Source: Candidatus Sumerlaeota bacterium (GTDB taxonomy: Bacteria > Sumerlaeota > Sumerlaeia > JAPLSS01). From it: 34,395 nucleotides of DNA. Where the stretch lies: NCBI GenBank assembly GCA_026398515.1, contig JAPLSS010000776.1, positions 1 to 34,395 of the forward strand. Reading direction: 5' to 3'. Position 1 is the first letter of the stretch; each line of letters starts with the position of its first letter. Both the position numbers and the translations under genes were made by a program. The notes beneath the pieces were generated by a model. That model did no database searches, was not told the DNA's origin, and saw only the letters and a program-made list of their open reading frames with translations. Shown in pieces: positions 8,638 to 17,952 of this stretch.

Positions 8638-11600
8638 ATGAGATGTCGCAGGTTCGTATCGCTGGTGTGCGCGGCCCTTTTCGCGTGCGCCGCTCTTTCC
8701 GCCCTTGCCGCTGAACCCGGCGCGCCGCCCGAGAAAGGGCAAGCCCAGGCCATCCTCGACGCGACTGGCGTCAAGGGCGGCGTCATCATCCACGTCGGCT
8801 GCGGCGACGGCCGACTGACCGCCGCGCTGCACGCGAACGACAGTTACGTCGTTCAAGGCCTGGACGCCGACGCGAAGAACGTCGATGCGGCTCGAAAAAA
8901 CATCCAGACGCTTAGCCTTTATGGCAAGGTAACAGCCGAGCCGTGGTCCGGCAAGCAACTGCCCTATATTGAGAATTTTGCCAACCTCGTCGTGGTGGAG
9001 GACGCCAACGCGGTCCCCATCGACGAGGCGATGCGCGTGCTGGCGCCGAACGGCGTGGCCTACGTGAAAAGCGGCGGCCCTTCGGCCCCTTCGACAGGCT
9101 CAGGGCTGGCAGGCTCAGGGCAGGGCCAATGGACGAAGGCCGTCAAGCCGCGCCCCCAGGACATCGACGAATGGACGCACTACCTGCACGACCCCAGCAA
9201 CAACGCCGTGGCGCACGACAAGGAGATCGCCCCGCCGACCCGCTTGCAGTGGATCGAAGGGCCGCGCACGTCGCGCCACCACGACCACATGTCGGCCATC
9301 AGCGCCATGGTCTCGGCCAACGGGCGCAATTTCTACATTTTCGACGAATCCCCGCGCGAGTCGATCCTGATCCCCTCGGAGTTCCGGCTGGTGGCGCGCG
9401 ACGCCTTCAACGGCGCCGAACTGTGGGAACGCCCCATCGGCCCGTGGGAGACCCAGCTGCTGCCGCTCAAAAGCGGCCCCTACATGCTGACCCGCCGGCT
9501 GGTGGCCGCGGGCGACCGGGTGTATGCGACGCTGGCGCTGGACGCGCCGTTGACCGCCATCGACGCCGCCACGGGACAGACGGTCCTCACCTACGAGGGG
9601 ACCGCGGCGACCGAGGAGATCATCCTTCTGGATGGCACGCTCTACTTGATCGTGGCCGACCCGGCGCAGGTGCATGGCAACCCGGACAATCGCCCTTTGA
9701 AGACCCTTACGGAGGCCGTGAGCCTGAAGTCGGATCCCTCGTGGGGCGCCTCGCCACGGGCGGTGATGGCCGTGGACGCCGCCACCGGGGCCATCAAGTG
9801 GCGGGCGACATCGCCCGTCGTTCCGATGACGCTGGCGGCGGATAGCCAGGGGGTGTACTTCCACGACGGCGGCAAGATCATCTGCCTGGACCCGGCCACC
9901 GGCCAGCTGCGCTGGCAATCGCCGCCGATCCCGGTGCGCGAGTCGATGTTCAGCAAGGACTCGACGACCTTGGTCGTGAAAGACGGCGTCGTGCTCCTGG
10001 CGGGCGGGGAAATCTCCCAGGTTGCCGCCAAGAGCCAGGACGGCGCCAAACGCCAAGCCGTCCCACGGCGCGCAGGCGCCGCAAAGTCGGCAACCGCCAC
10101 AAAATCGAAAGGCGCCGCAAAATCGGCAGGCCCCGCGAAACTCGCGGAGGCTGCGAAAACGCCGGAAGACGCCGAGGCAGCGGACGCCGCGGAAGCGGTG
10201 GATGGCGGCGCAGCCGCCAAGCGCGGCCTCGGCAGGCAGACCGGCCTGTGCGCGGTCTCGGCCGCCGATGGCTCGCTGCTGTGGAGCGCCTCCGAGCCGT
10301 ACACGTGGGGCGGGGCGCTCATGGACGTTCTAGTGACGGACGGCCTGGTGTGGAGCGGCGACGTGGCCTCCGGCTCCAATTCCGGGACGATGATCGGCCG
10401 CGACCCGCGCACCGGCGAGATCAAGAAGCAGTTCCCTCCCGACGTCGACATCTTCTGGTTCCATCATCGCTGCTACCGGGCCAAGGCCACCGACAACTTC
10501 CTGCTCTACTCGCGCACGGGCATCGAGTTCGTCGATCCCGAGGAGGAGCATTGGATCACCAACCATTGGGTTCGCGGCGGCTGCCTGTACGGGATCATGC
10601 CGTGCAATGGACTCGTCTACAACCCGCCACATCCCTGCGCCTGCTACAGCGAAACGAAGTTGTATGGCTTCAACGCCGTCGCGCCGCCGTCGAAGACATG
10701 GACCCCGCCGCGCGAAGTCCCCGACGACGGTCGCCTCCAATCCGCCCCTGCCGCGGCTCAAATCGAAAACCCAAAACCCCAAATCGAAAATCCTTCCGAC
10801 TGGCCGACCTATCGCCACGACGCCGCGCGCAGCGGCGCCACCGCGGCCGCCGTGCCGACGGCCGGTCTGAAGAGGAATTGGCAAACCGAACTCGGCGGCC
10901 GGCTGACCCCGATGACCGTCGCCGGCGGCAAGGTGTTCGTCTCGTCCATCGACACGCACACGGTTCACGCGCTGGACGAAAAGACCGGCAAGGCGCTCTG
11001 GTCGTTCACCGCCGGCGGGCGAGTCGATTCGCCGCCAACGATCTGGCGGGGACGCGCGCTGTTCGGTTCGACCGACGGCCACGTCTACTGCCTGAACGCC
11101 GCTGACGGCCAACTCCTGTGGAAGTTCCGCGCCGCCCCCGAAGAGCGCTTCCTGGGCGCGTACGACCAGATCGAATCCGTCTGGCCCGTTCCGGGAAGCG
11201 TTCTGATTCAGAATGACCCTTCGGCAGGCTCAGGGCAGGCGTCGCTGTATTGCGTCGCCGGCCGATCGATGTTCCTCGACGGCGGGCTGCGCATGCTGCG
11301 GCTCGATCCGGCGACCGGCCGCAAGATGTCCGAGACGATCATGGACCAGAACGACCCGGCCACCGGCCAGAACCTCCAGAGCCACGTCGTCGGGTTGAAC
11401 ATGCCGGTGGCGCTGCCGGACATCCTCTCCAGCGACGGGCGCTACGTGTACATGCGCTCCTTGCCGTTCACCCTGGATGGGCAGCGCAAGTTCGTGGATT
11501 ACGTGGACGTGAAGGATCAGCAGGGCGACGACCGGCACCTGTTCAGCCCGACCGGCTTCCTCGACGACACGATGTGGCATCGCTCGTATTGGGTGTGGGG

Positions 11601-12273
11601 GCGCGCGTGGGCGTCGGGCGCCGGCGGCTATCACAAGGCCGGGACCGTCACTCCCGCCGGACGCGTGCTCGTTTTCGACGATGCGAACGTCTACGGATAC
11701 GGGCGGCTGCCGCAGTATTACAAGTGGACCACGCCGATGGAGTTCCGCGTGTTCGCTATGAACAAGGATGCGCAGCCGGCTCCGGCCGCCAAAGAGCGGC
11801 CCAAGGCCGGCGAACCCATTAGGTCCGAACTCTCGAAAAAGGAGAAAAAGGCCGAGAAGAATGCCGGCCCGGGGCCGTCGGGGCCTGCCGCCGAGTGGAG
11901 CGCGGAGGCGCCCGTGCAGGTCTGCGCCGCAACGCTCGCGGAGAAGACGCTGTTCCTGGCCGGGCCGCCCGACGTGGTGGACGAGGAATTGGCCGCGCGG
12001 TCGTTCGGCGATCCCGACACGCAGAAACGGCTGGCTGAGCAGGAAGCGGCGTTTGAGGGCAAGAGGGGCGCGATCCTGCTGGCCGTGTCGGCGGCGGAGG
12101 GGAAGCCGCTGGCCTCGTACCGGCTCGATTCGACGCCCATCTTCGACGGCATGGCGGCGGCCAACGGGCGGCTCTATGTCACGACGATGGACGGCAAGGC
12201 GCTGTGCCTGGGCGCGGGCGAGGGCCAGCCGCTGCAACTCGCGCCGGATGCGACGGCGGCCGGCAAGAAATGA
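8638..12273 (+). CDS. Secreted methyltransferase-like / PQQ-type beta-propeller fusion protein
   Basis: A 1211-residue exported protein. Residues 1-25 form a signal peptide ending ALAA. Residues 35-150 resemble a class I SAM-dependent methyltransferase: motif I IIHVGCGDGRL (50-60), then VQGLDADAKNVDAARKNIQ (motif II) and a post-motif LAPNGVAYVK. From about 177 (WTHYLHDPSNN) a first PQQ-like propeller follows; a second starts at about 720 with DWPTYRHDAARSGAT and carries repeats such as LDEKTGKALWSFTAGG. Low-complexity insertions interrupt it: an Ala/Lys-rich stretch at about 461-536, a duplicated IENP segment at 705-719, and dispersed-repeat peptides PSTGSG (about 150) and PSAGSGQ (about 861). 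ATG at 8638 is preferred over upstream starts because it gives a clean signal peptide. Function unknown; exported quinoprotein-like propellers often act as dehydrogenases or scaffolds, and nothing here proves PQQ binding. Confidence 0.85.
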   Translation: MRCRRFVSLVCAALFACAALSALAAEPGAPPEKGQAQAILDATGVKGGVIIHVGCGDGRLTAALHANDSYVVQGLDADAKNVDAARKNIQTLSLYGKVTAEPWSGKQLPYIENFANLVVVEDANAVPIDEAMRVLAPNGVAYVKSGGPSAPSTGSGLAGSGQGQWTKAVKPRPQDIDEWTHYLHDPSNNAVAHDKEIAPPTRLQWIEGPRTSRHHDHMSAISAMVSANGRNFYIFDESPRESILIPSEFRLVARDAFNGAELWERPIGPWETQLLPLKSGPYMLTRRLVAAGDRVYATLALDAPLTAIDAATGQTVLTYEGTAATEEIILLDGTLYLIVADPAQVHGNPDNRPLKTLTEAVSLKSDPSWGASPRAVMAVDAATGAIKWRATSPVVPMTLAADSQGVYFHDGGKIICLDPATGQLRWQSPPIPVRESMFSKDSTTLVVKDGVVLLAGGEISQVAAKSQDGAKRQAVPRRAGAAKSATATKSKGAAKSAGPAKLAEAAKTPEDAEAADAAEAVDGGAAAKRGLGRQTGLCAVSAADGSLLWSASEPYTWGGALMDVLVTDGLVWSGDVASGSNSGTMIGRDPRTGEIKKQFPPDVDIFWFHHRCYRAKATDNFLLYSRTGIEFVDPEEEHWITNHWVRGGCLYGIMPCNGLVYNPPHPCACYSETKLYGFNAVAPPSKTWTPPREVPDDGRLQSAPAAAQIENPKPQIENPSDWPTYRHDAARSGATAAAVPTAGLKRNWQTELGGRLTPMTVAGGKVFVSSIDTHTVHALDEKTGKALWSFTAGGRVDSPPTIWRGRALFGSTDGHVYCLNAADGQLLWKFRAAPEERFLGAYDQIESVWPVPGSVLIQNDPSAGSGQASLYCVAGRSMFLDGGLRMLRLDPATGRKMSETIMDQNDPATGQNLQSHVVGLNMPVALPDILSSDGRYVYMRSLPFTLDGQRKFVDYVDVKDQQGDDRHLFSPTGFLDDTMWHRSYWVWGRAWASGAGGYHKAGTVTPAGRVLVFDDANVYGYGRLPQYYKWTTPMEFRVFAMNKDAQPAPAAKERPKAGEPIRSELSKKEKKAEKNAGPGPSGPAAEWSAEAPVQVCAATLAEKTLFLAGPPDVVDEELAARSFGDPDTQKRLAEQEAAFEGKRGAILLAVSAAEGKPLASYRLDSTPIFDGMAAANGRLYVTTMDGKALCLGAGEGQPLQLAPDATAAGKK
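9087..9124 (+). repeat. Dispersed repeat inside coding sequence, copy 1
   Basis: CCCTTCGACAGGCTCAGGG (9087-9105) followed by a partial second copy GGCAGGCTCAGGGCAGG (9108-9124). It is translated in frame as a Ser/Gly-rich peptide between the methyltransferase-like domain and the first propeller of the exported fusion protein. The same motif recurs at 11217 and 13068. Confidence 0.85.
11217..11239 (+). repeat. Dispersed repeat inside coding sequence, copy 2
   Basis: A copy of the same motif with one substitution (core CCTTCGGCAGGCTCAGGG), translated in frame as PSAGSGQA within the second propeller. It keeps the reading frame open. Confidence 0.8.
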
Positions 12274-12283
12274 GATCCCCATA

Positions 12284-13057
12284 ATGCCCCCGCAACCGCC
12301 CCGCGTGTGCGCCTTGATGGCGCATCCCGACGACATCGAGTTCATCTGCGCCGGAACGCTGATCGCCCTGGGGCAAGCGGGGTGTCCCATCACGATGATC
12401 ACCATGACCGCCGGCGATTGCGGCAGCCGCGAGCACGACCAGCAGGCCATCGCCGCGATCCGCCGCGCCGAGGCCGCGCGTTCGGCGCGACTGCTGGGCG
12501 CGGAGTACGTGTGCCTCGAGTTCGAAGACCTGCGCATCTTCCGCGACAACGATTCGGCGCAGCGGGTGACGGAAGCTCTTCGCCGCGCGCGTCCGGACGT
12601 CCTGATCACTCATTCGCCCGTCGACTACATGGGCGACCACGAGGAGACGAGCCGGATGGCCCGCGACGCCTGTTTCTTCGCGCCGATTCCGAACTACCGG
12701 ACGTTCGCGGCCGACGTGGCGCCGATCCTCGACGCGGCGCCGGCGCTGTATTTCGGCGACCCGATCCAGGGGCGCGATTACTTTCACAACCTGATCGAGC
12801 CGCAATTCTACGTCGACATCGCCGACGCCATGGAGAAGAAGGTGGAGATGCTCTGCTGCCATGCCAGCCAACGCGACTGGCTGCGGGCGCAGCACGGCGT
12901 GGACGAATACGTAGAAATGCTGAAGGAGTGGAACGCCATGCGCGGGGCCGAGGCCGGCGCGCCGTACGCCGAGGCCTTTCGTCAATACCTCGGCCACGGC
13001 TTCCCGCAAGAGAACGTGTTGGCGCGGTGGATCGGCGAAAGAATCAGGACGAAGTAG
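12284..13057 (+). CDS. PIG-L family deacetylase (LmbE-like)
   Basis: A 257-residue zinc-dependent deacetylase of the PIG-L/LmbE family, whose members remove acetyl groups from N-acetylglucosaminyl lipids or thiol precursors such as those of bacillithiol and mycothiol. The metal-binding motif AHPDD is at residues 13-17, and the second metal-binding segment THSPVDYMGDHEET falls at about 109-122. No signal peptide is seen, so it is cytoplasmic. It starts 10 bp after the stop of the propeller fusion gene and is probably co-transcribed with it, although no strong ribosome site is visible. A sugar or glycoconjugate substrate is likely from the family; the actual one is unknown. Confidence 0.9.
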   Translation: MPPQPPRVCALMAHPDDIEFICAGTLIALGQAGCPITMITMTAGDCGSREHDQQAIAAIRRAEAARSARLLGAEYVCLEFEDLRIFRDNDSAQRVTEALRRARPDVLITHSPVDYMGDHEETSRMARDACFFAPIPNYRTFAADVAPILDAAPALYFGDPIQGRDYFHNLIEPQFYVDIADAMEKKVEMLCCHASQRDWLRAQHGVDEYVEMLKEWNAMRGAEAGAPYAEAFRQYLGHGFPQENVLARWIGERIRTK

Positions 13058-13067
13058 GCCCGCCTTG

Positions 13068-13166
13068 CCCTTCGACAGGCTCAGGAACCGCGTCCGAGGC
13101 TGGCTTTGGTAGCGGGCGCCGGCATCCAGTCTACCCCGGACATAGTCCCCGAGCGAAGCCGAGGGG
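13068..13166. repeat. Dispersed repeat pair between convergent genes
   Basis: A third copy of CCCTTCGACAGGCTCAGG (13068-13085) and, 61 bp on, CCCCGAGCGAAGCCGAGGGG (13147-13166), a motif that commonly accompanies the first as its partner in repetitive elements of this type. They fill the 119-bp gap between two convergent genes and may terminate both. Confidence 0.7.
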
Positions 13167-13176
13167 CAGGGGAGGC

Positions 13177-14232
13177 CTACTTCCCCAACGCGGGCGGCGG
13201 GGTGGTGGTCAGGCGCGCCAAGGAGACGCGAGTGACCAGCGGAACAAACCCCGCCTTCGCCTCGACCTCATACGCCATCCGGGCGTTGTCCTCGTTGACG
13301 CAGTAGTCGACCGTGAACACCGGCAGGCCCGCCTTGAGATACTTCTGATATTGCTCGGTCCATCGCGCGGTCGACGATTCATCCTTGTAGCGGTTGGCGA
13401 TGTCGCCGCCCTTGGGGCTGTCCCACTTGGCGTTGGCCTTGCCGCGGAAGCAGATGTCCTCGGCGCCGACGCCGTCGATGGCTTTCGCGTAGCGCGGGTC
13501 CTCGTCCAATAAATCCGGGGCGTTCTGAGCGACGACGAGGAACTCCGGGTCTTCCTTGCGGGCGGTCTCGCGCAATTCGAGGATGAAGTCGACCATCGCC
13601 TGGGCGGGATTGTCGATCCCGGCCTTCTTCGCGGCGGCCTTGACCTTCGGCTCTTCGTAGGCCCCGACCCAGTCCATGTAGATGCCGTCGTAGCCGTCGG
13701 CCAGCGCCTTGCGCAGGAGACTGTCCTTGCCGCTGATGGCGATGTCGCGCCATTGCGGGTCCCAATACGCCGCCGGGTAATCCTCGCTCCAGCCGTCGGG
13801 ATCGGCCATGAGGAGAAACGCGGGAACGCCGGGGCCGTCTTTGGTCGGCGTCTTCCAGTCCGCCTGCCAATAGGTTCGGTACGACTCGGCTTCCGCGACG
13901 GAGACATAGGCCAGAACGATCCGGCCAGGCCGCGCGGCCCTAAGACTCTGCACGGCGCCCTTGGAATCCCAGTCTTCGTCGCCTTTGAGCGTGTTGGTCG
14001 GCTCCAGGACGATCAGGTCGTAGCCCGTGTTCGCCAGTTCCTCGATCGCGCCTTTGCGGCTGACGTCGTCGATCAGGTACATCCAAGTTTTGGCGTTTTT
14101 CAGCCGCTCAAACCGGCTGCCGGCGGCGGGCCGGCTTTGAGCCGGCGTGTCCGCGCCGCGGGCGAGGAAGACGCATAGCGCAAGACAGATCGGAAGAATG
14201 GCGAATCTTAGAGATTGTGAAATCCAAAGCAT
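13177..14232 (-). CDS. Secreted GH114-like (endo-alpha-1,4-polygalactosaminidase-type) glycoside hydrolase
   Basis: A 351-residue exported protein related to the GH114 / MJ1477-TM1410 family, which adopts a TIM barrel and in characterised members cleaves polygalactosamine. Residues 1-26 form a signal peptide. Family hallmarks are WMYLIDD (50-56), YDLIVLEPT (71-79), VLAYVSVAEAESYR (106-119), YWDPQWRD (156-163), and DGIYMDWV (182-189) with the likely catalytic acid D187. ATG at 14232 is supported by AAAGGA nine bases upstream and by the signal peptide. It follows the broken GH42-like gene on the same strand, separated by a degenerate inverted repeat. The substrate is not certain; an exopolysaccharide rich in amino sugars would fit the family. 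Confidence 0.85.
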   Translation of the reverse strand: MLWISQSLRFAILPICLALCVFLARGADTPAQSRPAAGSRFERLKNAKTWMYLIDDVSRKGAIEELANTGYDLIVLEPTNTLKGDEDWDSKGAVQSLRAARPGRIVLAYVSVAEAESYRTYWQADWKTPTKDGPGVPAFLLMADPDGWSEDYPAAYWDPQWRDIAISGKDSLLRKALADGYDGIYMDWVGAYEEPKVKAAAKKAGIDNPAQAMVDFILELRETARKEDPEFLVVAQNAPDLLDEDPRYAKAIDGVGAEDICFRGKANAKWDSPKGGDIANRYKDESSTARWTEQYQKYLKAGLPVFTVDYCVNEDNARMAYEVEAKAGFVPLVTRVSLARLTTTPPPALGK

Positions 14233-14251
14233 TGGATGATTCCTTTGCTTT

Positions 14252-14333
14252 GTATGGAGTCCCGTCTTCGAGCGGTTCGTCAGCGAAACGCAACGACTCA
14301 CGACGAAGACCACTTGAAGGCGGAACTCCCTAC
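14252..14333. repeat. Degenerate REPIN-like repeat, family A
   Basis: The left end (14253-14268) reads TATGGAGTCCCGTCTT and the right end (14314-14333) TTGAAGGCGGAACTCCCTAC, recognisable but eroded arms of the family seen at 3812, 7761 and 33061. The middle contains an inner inverted pair around GTTCGTC / GACGAAG. It separates the two hydrolase genes. Confidence 0.6.
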
Positions 14334-14337
14334 TCAA

Positions 14338-17300
14338 TCATTCCAATTCGAACAGATCCACGTCCCACGGCTTGACCGTGGTCTCGCCTTCGTGGCGCTC
14401 GCCGGTCAGGAGGCTGCGCCAGCGCGCCGGCTGGCCGTCGATCTCGATGCGCGCTTTCGCCGGCTCCTTGCCCAACCCCACGACATAGCCGAGGCGCCGT
14501 CTGCCCCTCTCCGCCGTCCGGAACTCCACCGGCTTCGACGTCTTCCCATCCGGCCCGATGCAGCGCGCGAGGCGTTGGATTCCGGCCCCTTCCAGCGCTT
14601 TCTCGAATGCTTGGCTGTCGGCGGCCTCGATCACCACGCCCTGGATCGCCGGCGGATTCGCGATGGGCGTTCCCTGAGGCGTCAAACTCAAGCATTCCTT
14701 GCCGATCAGGATCGTCGTCACTCCTTGCCCGGCGAGTCCGGCGACCGCCTCGCGCACGCCGGGGGAGGCGTGGCGCGCTCCGGCGACGACGAGCACGTCG
14801 AAGTCCTTGAAGCCGCCGAGCAGCATCTCTTCGGTCGCGAACCCCTGCGGCGCGTCCAGCCAACCGACCGCGTCGTAGGCGGCGATCTGCGTGTCGAGAT
14901 AGCCGACGTCGAGAATGGCCGACGGCTCCGAATACAGGAACCGGACGCGTGGCGCCGCGTCCTGGAAGGCGGCGATTTCGGGGGCGTGGCGCTGCACGGC
15001 GAGACTGTTGCGCCCGAAGGCGTCGAGCAACTGCGGCTGCGCCATGATCGAGCCTTCGAACCATTGCGTCTTCGGCTCCGTCCCCGTGCGCGACCACCAC
15101 CAGGTCATGTTGGCCTTCATGCCGTGGAGGTACGACAGCGAACGACATGAACGGCAGCGGATAGGCGATGCAATACTGCTTCGATTCCATGGTGGGGCGG
15201 GTGTCGCTGCCTTGAATGTCCAGAAAACGCGACAACGCCCAACGGTCGATCCCCTGGTAGTGGCGGCTGACCGACTGCGTCTGCCCCCTCTTGCCCTCGG
15301 CGCCTTGCAGCGTGATCTCGTTGGGAATCTTGACGTGCGCCGCCGCGTTGGGATCGCCGCGATGCACGGCGTCGGCCAACGCCTGAATGAAGGCCGTGAC
15401 GCGCGCCTCGTTCCAGCGGCACCAGTCGGTGTAGGCCGCCGGCTGCCCCGGATCGCGGGTGACGGGCTTGACCTGGTCGAACGTCTGGTAGTCCGAACCC
15501 CACGCTTCATTGAGTTTGTCGATCGACCCATAGCGGGCCTGCATGTCGGCGCGGAAGCGGGCCAGCCCGCGCTTCGAGATCTCCTCGTAGTTGGCTTCGT
15601 TCCACAGGTGATAGGCGAAGACGCCCGGCTCGGCGGCGAGGCGGCGCGCGGCCTCCTCTTGCGCCTTGCAGGCCAGATCGACCGCCTCCGGGCAGTCGAT
15701 GTCGAAGTCCATGAAGTGGCCCTTGGTCTTGCGAACGTCGGGGTAGTCCTTGACGAACCAATCCGGAACTCCCAGTTTGCCGGAGACGTCGGACCGAATG
15801 CCGAGTGCCGCGGCGGCGCGAATCCGCTCGCGGGCGGCCTCGATCGGCGCGTCCTCCGGCGCCGGCCCTTTGCCGAAGACGCGGCCGGCGCCGCCCGTGC
15901 TGGCGCCCGACAAATTGCAGCCCAGGCGCGACAACATGTCGTTGTGGTCGGGGTCCATCTGGTTGAAGCCGATGGGGAACATCAAGCGATCGCCGACGAA
16001 CCATCCGCCCTCGCGCAACTTGGCTTCCATCGCGTTGGGCGGCTGGACCGGCGGATGCGCGTCGGGCTGGGCCAGGATCGCTTCGGCTTCCTGGATCGCC
16101 TTGTCCACCAGCGGGGCCAGGCGTTCGACTTCGCGCTGGGCGAGGGTTTCGTAACCGCCGCGCGCCAGATCGGCCGGAATCCATTCGCCGAACAATTCCG
16201 CCGTGGCGAGCGTCACGTCGGGAAAGGCCATGTCGGCCTTCCGGTCGCGGCCCTTGGCGATAAGGTCCCTGAGCGTGTTGACGCGCTCTTCCAGTTGCGC
16301 AAGGCCTTTGCGCGTCTCTTCGGCCATGGCGCGAACCGGCAGGATTTCGAACCGCCAATCGCTGGAGAGCTTCCCGGAAGAAACCGCCGCGCGATGGGCG
16401 CCGGGCGCCAGGGAACCCGGCTCGAAGACAAAGGGAACCTGCGTGGCGCCGTACGAGGTCGCCGCATCGCGCCGGGCGGTCCGGGCGTCGGCTCCGTCGT
16501 CGAGAGTCAACGTCAGCGGCGCCGTTTGCGTTTCCTTGGCCACCGAAACCAACCAGGCCGTCAACTGCAGCGGCGCCGTGTCGGCCACCGGCGCGGGCGG
16601 CCCGTCCAAACTAAGTCCGAGCGTTTCGCCGCGCATCAGCAGGAGCGTGCCGAAATCCGCCGGGCGCTTGGCCTTCACGATTCCCGGCGTCCATTCGGCC
16701 CACTTCCGGCCGCCGCCGTCGCTGTCGTTGACGACGAGGGAGAATCCGAGGCGCTGGTTGTGCGTCGGCGCGCCCAGGCCGAGGCCGCTCCAGGGAATCG
16801 CGGCCTCGATCGCATAGCCATCGGCGGTCTTGGCGAAGCTCGCATGGATGTCTTCGACCGTTAGCGCGCTATCCTTGGGCGCGTAATCAATGTAGACCGG
16901 CGGCTTCTCCTTGGCCGTTCCGATGCCGAGCGCGTAGTCGCCTTCCCCGAAGCCGTCCGTCGAGCGCCGGTATTTCGTGTCGATCGCGAATTGAACGCTG
17001 TCGCCCTGCCAATAGGGTTCGGACGGATGAATGACGTCGTCGGTGACGTTGACGAGGAGATGGAGAGCATGCGCATCATGACGCAACCCGAACGAGAAAC
17101 TCAGATCGCGCTCGCCCTTCGAGACCTCGCGTTCCATGACGATGGCTTCGGCGTCGGAGACTTCCACGCTCTTTCCGACGCGCGCCATCGGCGTGCCGGC
17201 CCAGCCGTCGGCCTTCTCCATGACGGGATACACGCGGGACCGGGAGAACGGCTCCGTCTCCGGGCCGGCGGCGGAGGCGAGTTTCACGTCATCCAACCAC

Positions 17301-17821
17301 ACCGAGCCTTCCCCGTGCATGGCGAGGCGAATGACGGCCGACGCCGTGCCGGGCGGGGCGGTCAGGTCCTTCTTGACCAGGACCCACTTCGGCCCAACGC
17401 CCGACAGGCTGATTTCGCCGGATTCGACAACGTCGCCTTTCGCGTTGAGGAACCGCAGGGCTAAATGCGCCGCGTATGGTTTGCCCTCGCAGCGCGCCCA
17501 GCCGCTCAACCGGCGCTTTTCGCCGGGCGCCATCTTCTCGATCTTTAGGTCCCACCAGAACCAGGGGGTCTTCTCCTTGTAGGCGCTGACGATGCCGATG
17601 CAGCGCGCGCCCGAATGCGGCTGTTGCGCGTCCCAGACGAATTCGACTCCGGTCTGTTTGGTTTTGCTGGGAGTCCAGCCCAGGGGCAGATTCTTCCGGC
17701 CAGGGGATTCGAACCCGCCGTTTTGCGCGAGATCGGCGGCTTCAAGGGGTTTCGGTTCGGCGGCGAAGGCCGTGGCGATGAACCATGTAGCGAAAATCGA
17801 GAACAAGAGAGCAGATTTCAT
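14338..17821 (-). pseudogene. GH42-like secreted glycoside hydrolase, broken by a one-base frameshift
   Basis: A gene for about 1160 residues. Residues 1-21 are a signal peptide. Residues 30-190 resemble a CBM4/9-type jelly roll (NGGFESP ... WLDDVKLA), residues about 195-400 a CBM9-like sugar-binding domain, and residues about 605-1000 a GH42/GH-A clan TIM barrel with HLWNEANY (N741, acid/base E742). At about 15136 the frame breaks: upstream the sense frame ends LPFMSFA (from 17821 to 15137), and the sequence resumes as SYLHGMKANMTWWW in the next frame (15135 to 14338). Beyond the break the first frame turns into arginine-rich nonsense, while the second keeps a plausible domain ending in a Greek-key-like C-terminal region. 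Removing one base near 15136 restores a single frame. This may be a real pseudogene or a sequencing error. Confidence 0.85.
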
Positions 17822-17849
17822 TGAATGCGCCTTGGGGAGATTGGGCGGC

Positions 17850-17944
17850 GAGTTCGGAGTGACGCCTTTAGGCGTTATTCCAGGCGTTTCCGCAACCGCT
17901 CAAGGAACACCAGGAATAACGCCTAAAGGTGTCACTCCGAACTC
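17850..17944. repeat. REPIN-like inverted repeat, family B
   Basis: Arms of 32 bp (17850-17881 and 17913-17944) are complementary with one mismatch. Each arm contains CGGAGTGACGCCTTTAGGCG, whose internal GCCTTTAGGC is itself palindromic. The plan (GGAGT, then a small CGCC..GGCG hairpin, then ATTCC) is the same as in family A but with different stem bases. It lies 9 bp beyond the metacaspase stop and 28 bp before the GH42-like start, so it may terminate the metacaspase transcript. Confidence 0.85.
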
Positions 17945-17952
17945 ACGGCGGC

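Noticed and set aside
17690-17715. tRNA-like T-arm (GGTTCGAATCC on the minus strand)
   Set aside because: It lies inside the N-terminal coding region of the GH42-like protein (translated NGGFESP) and has no acceptor, D or anticodon arms around it.
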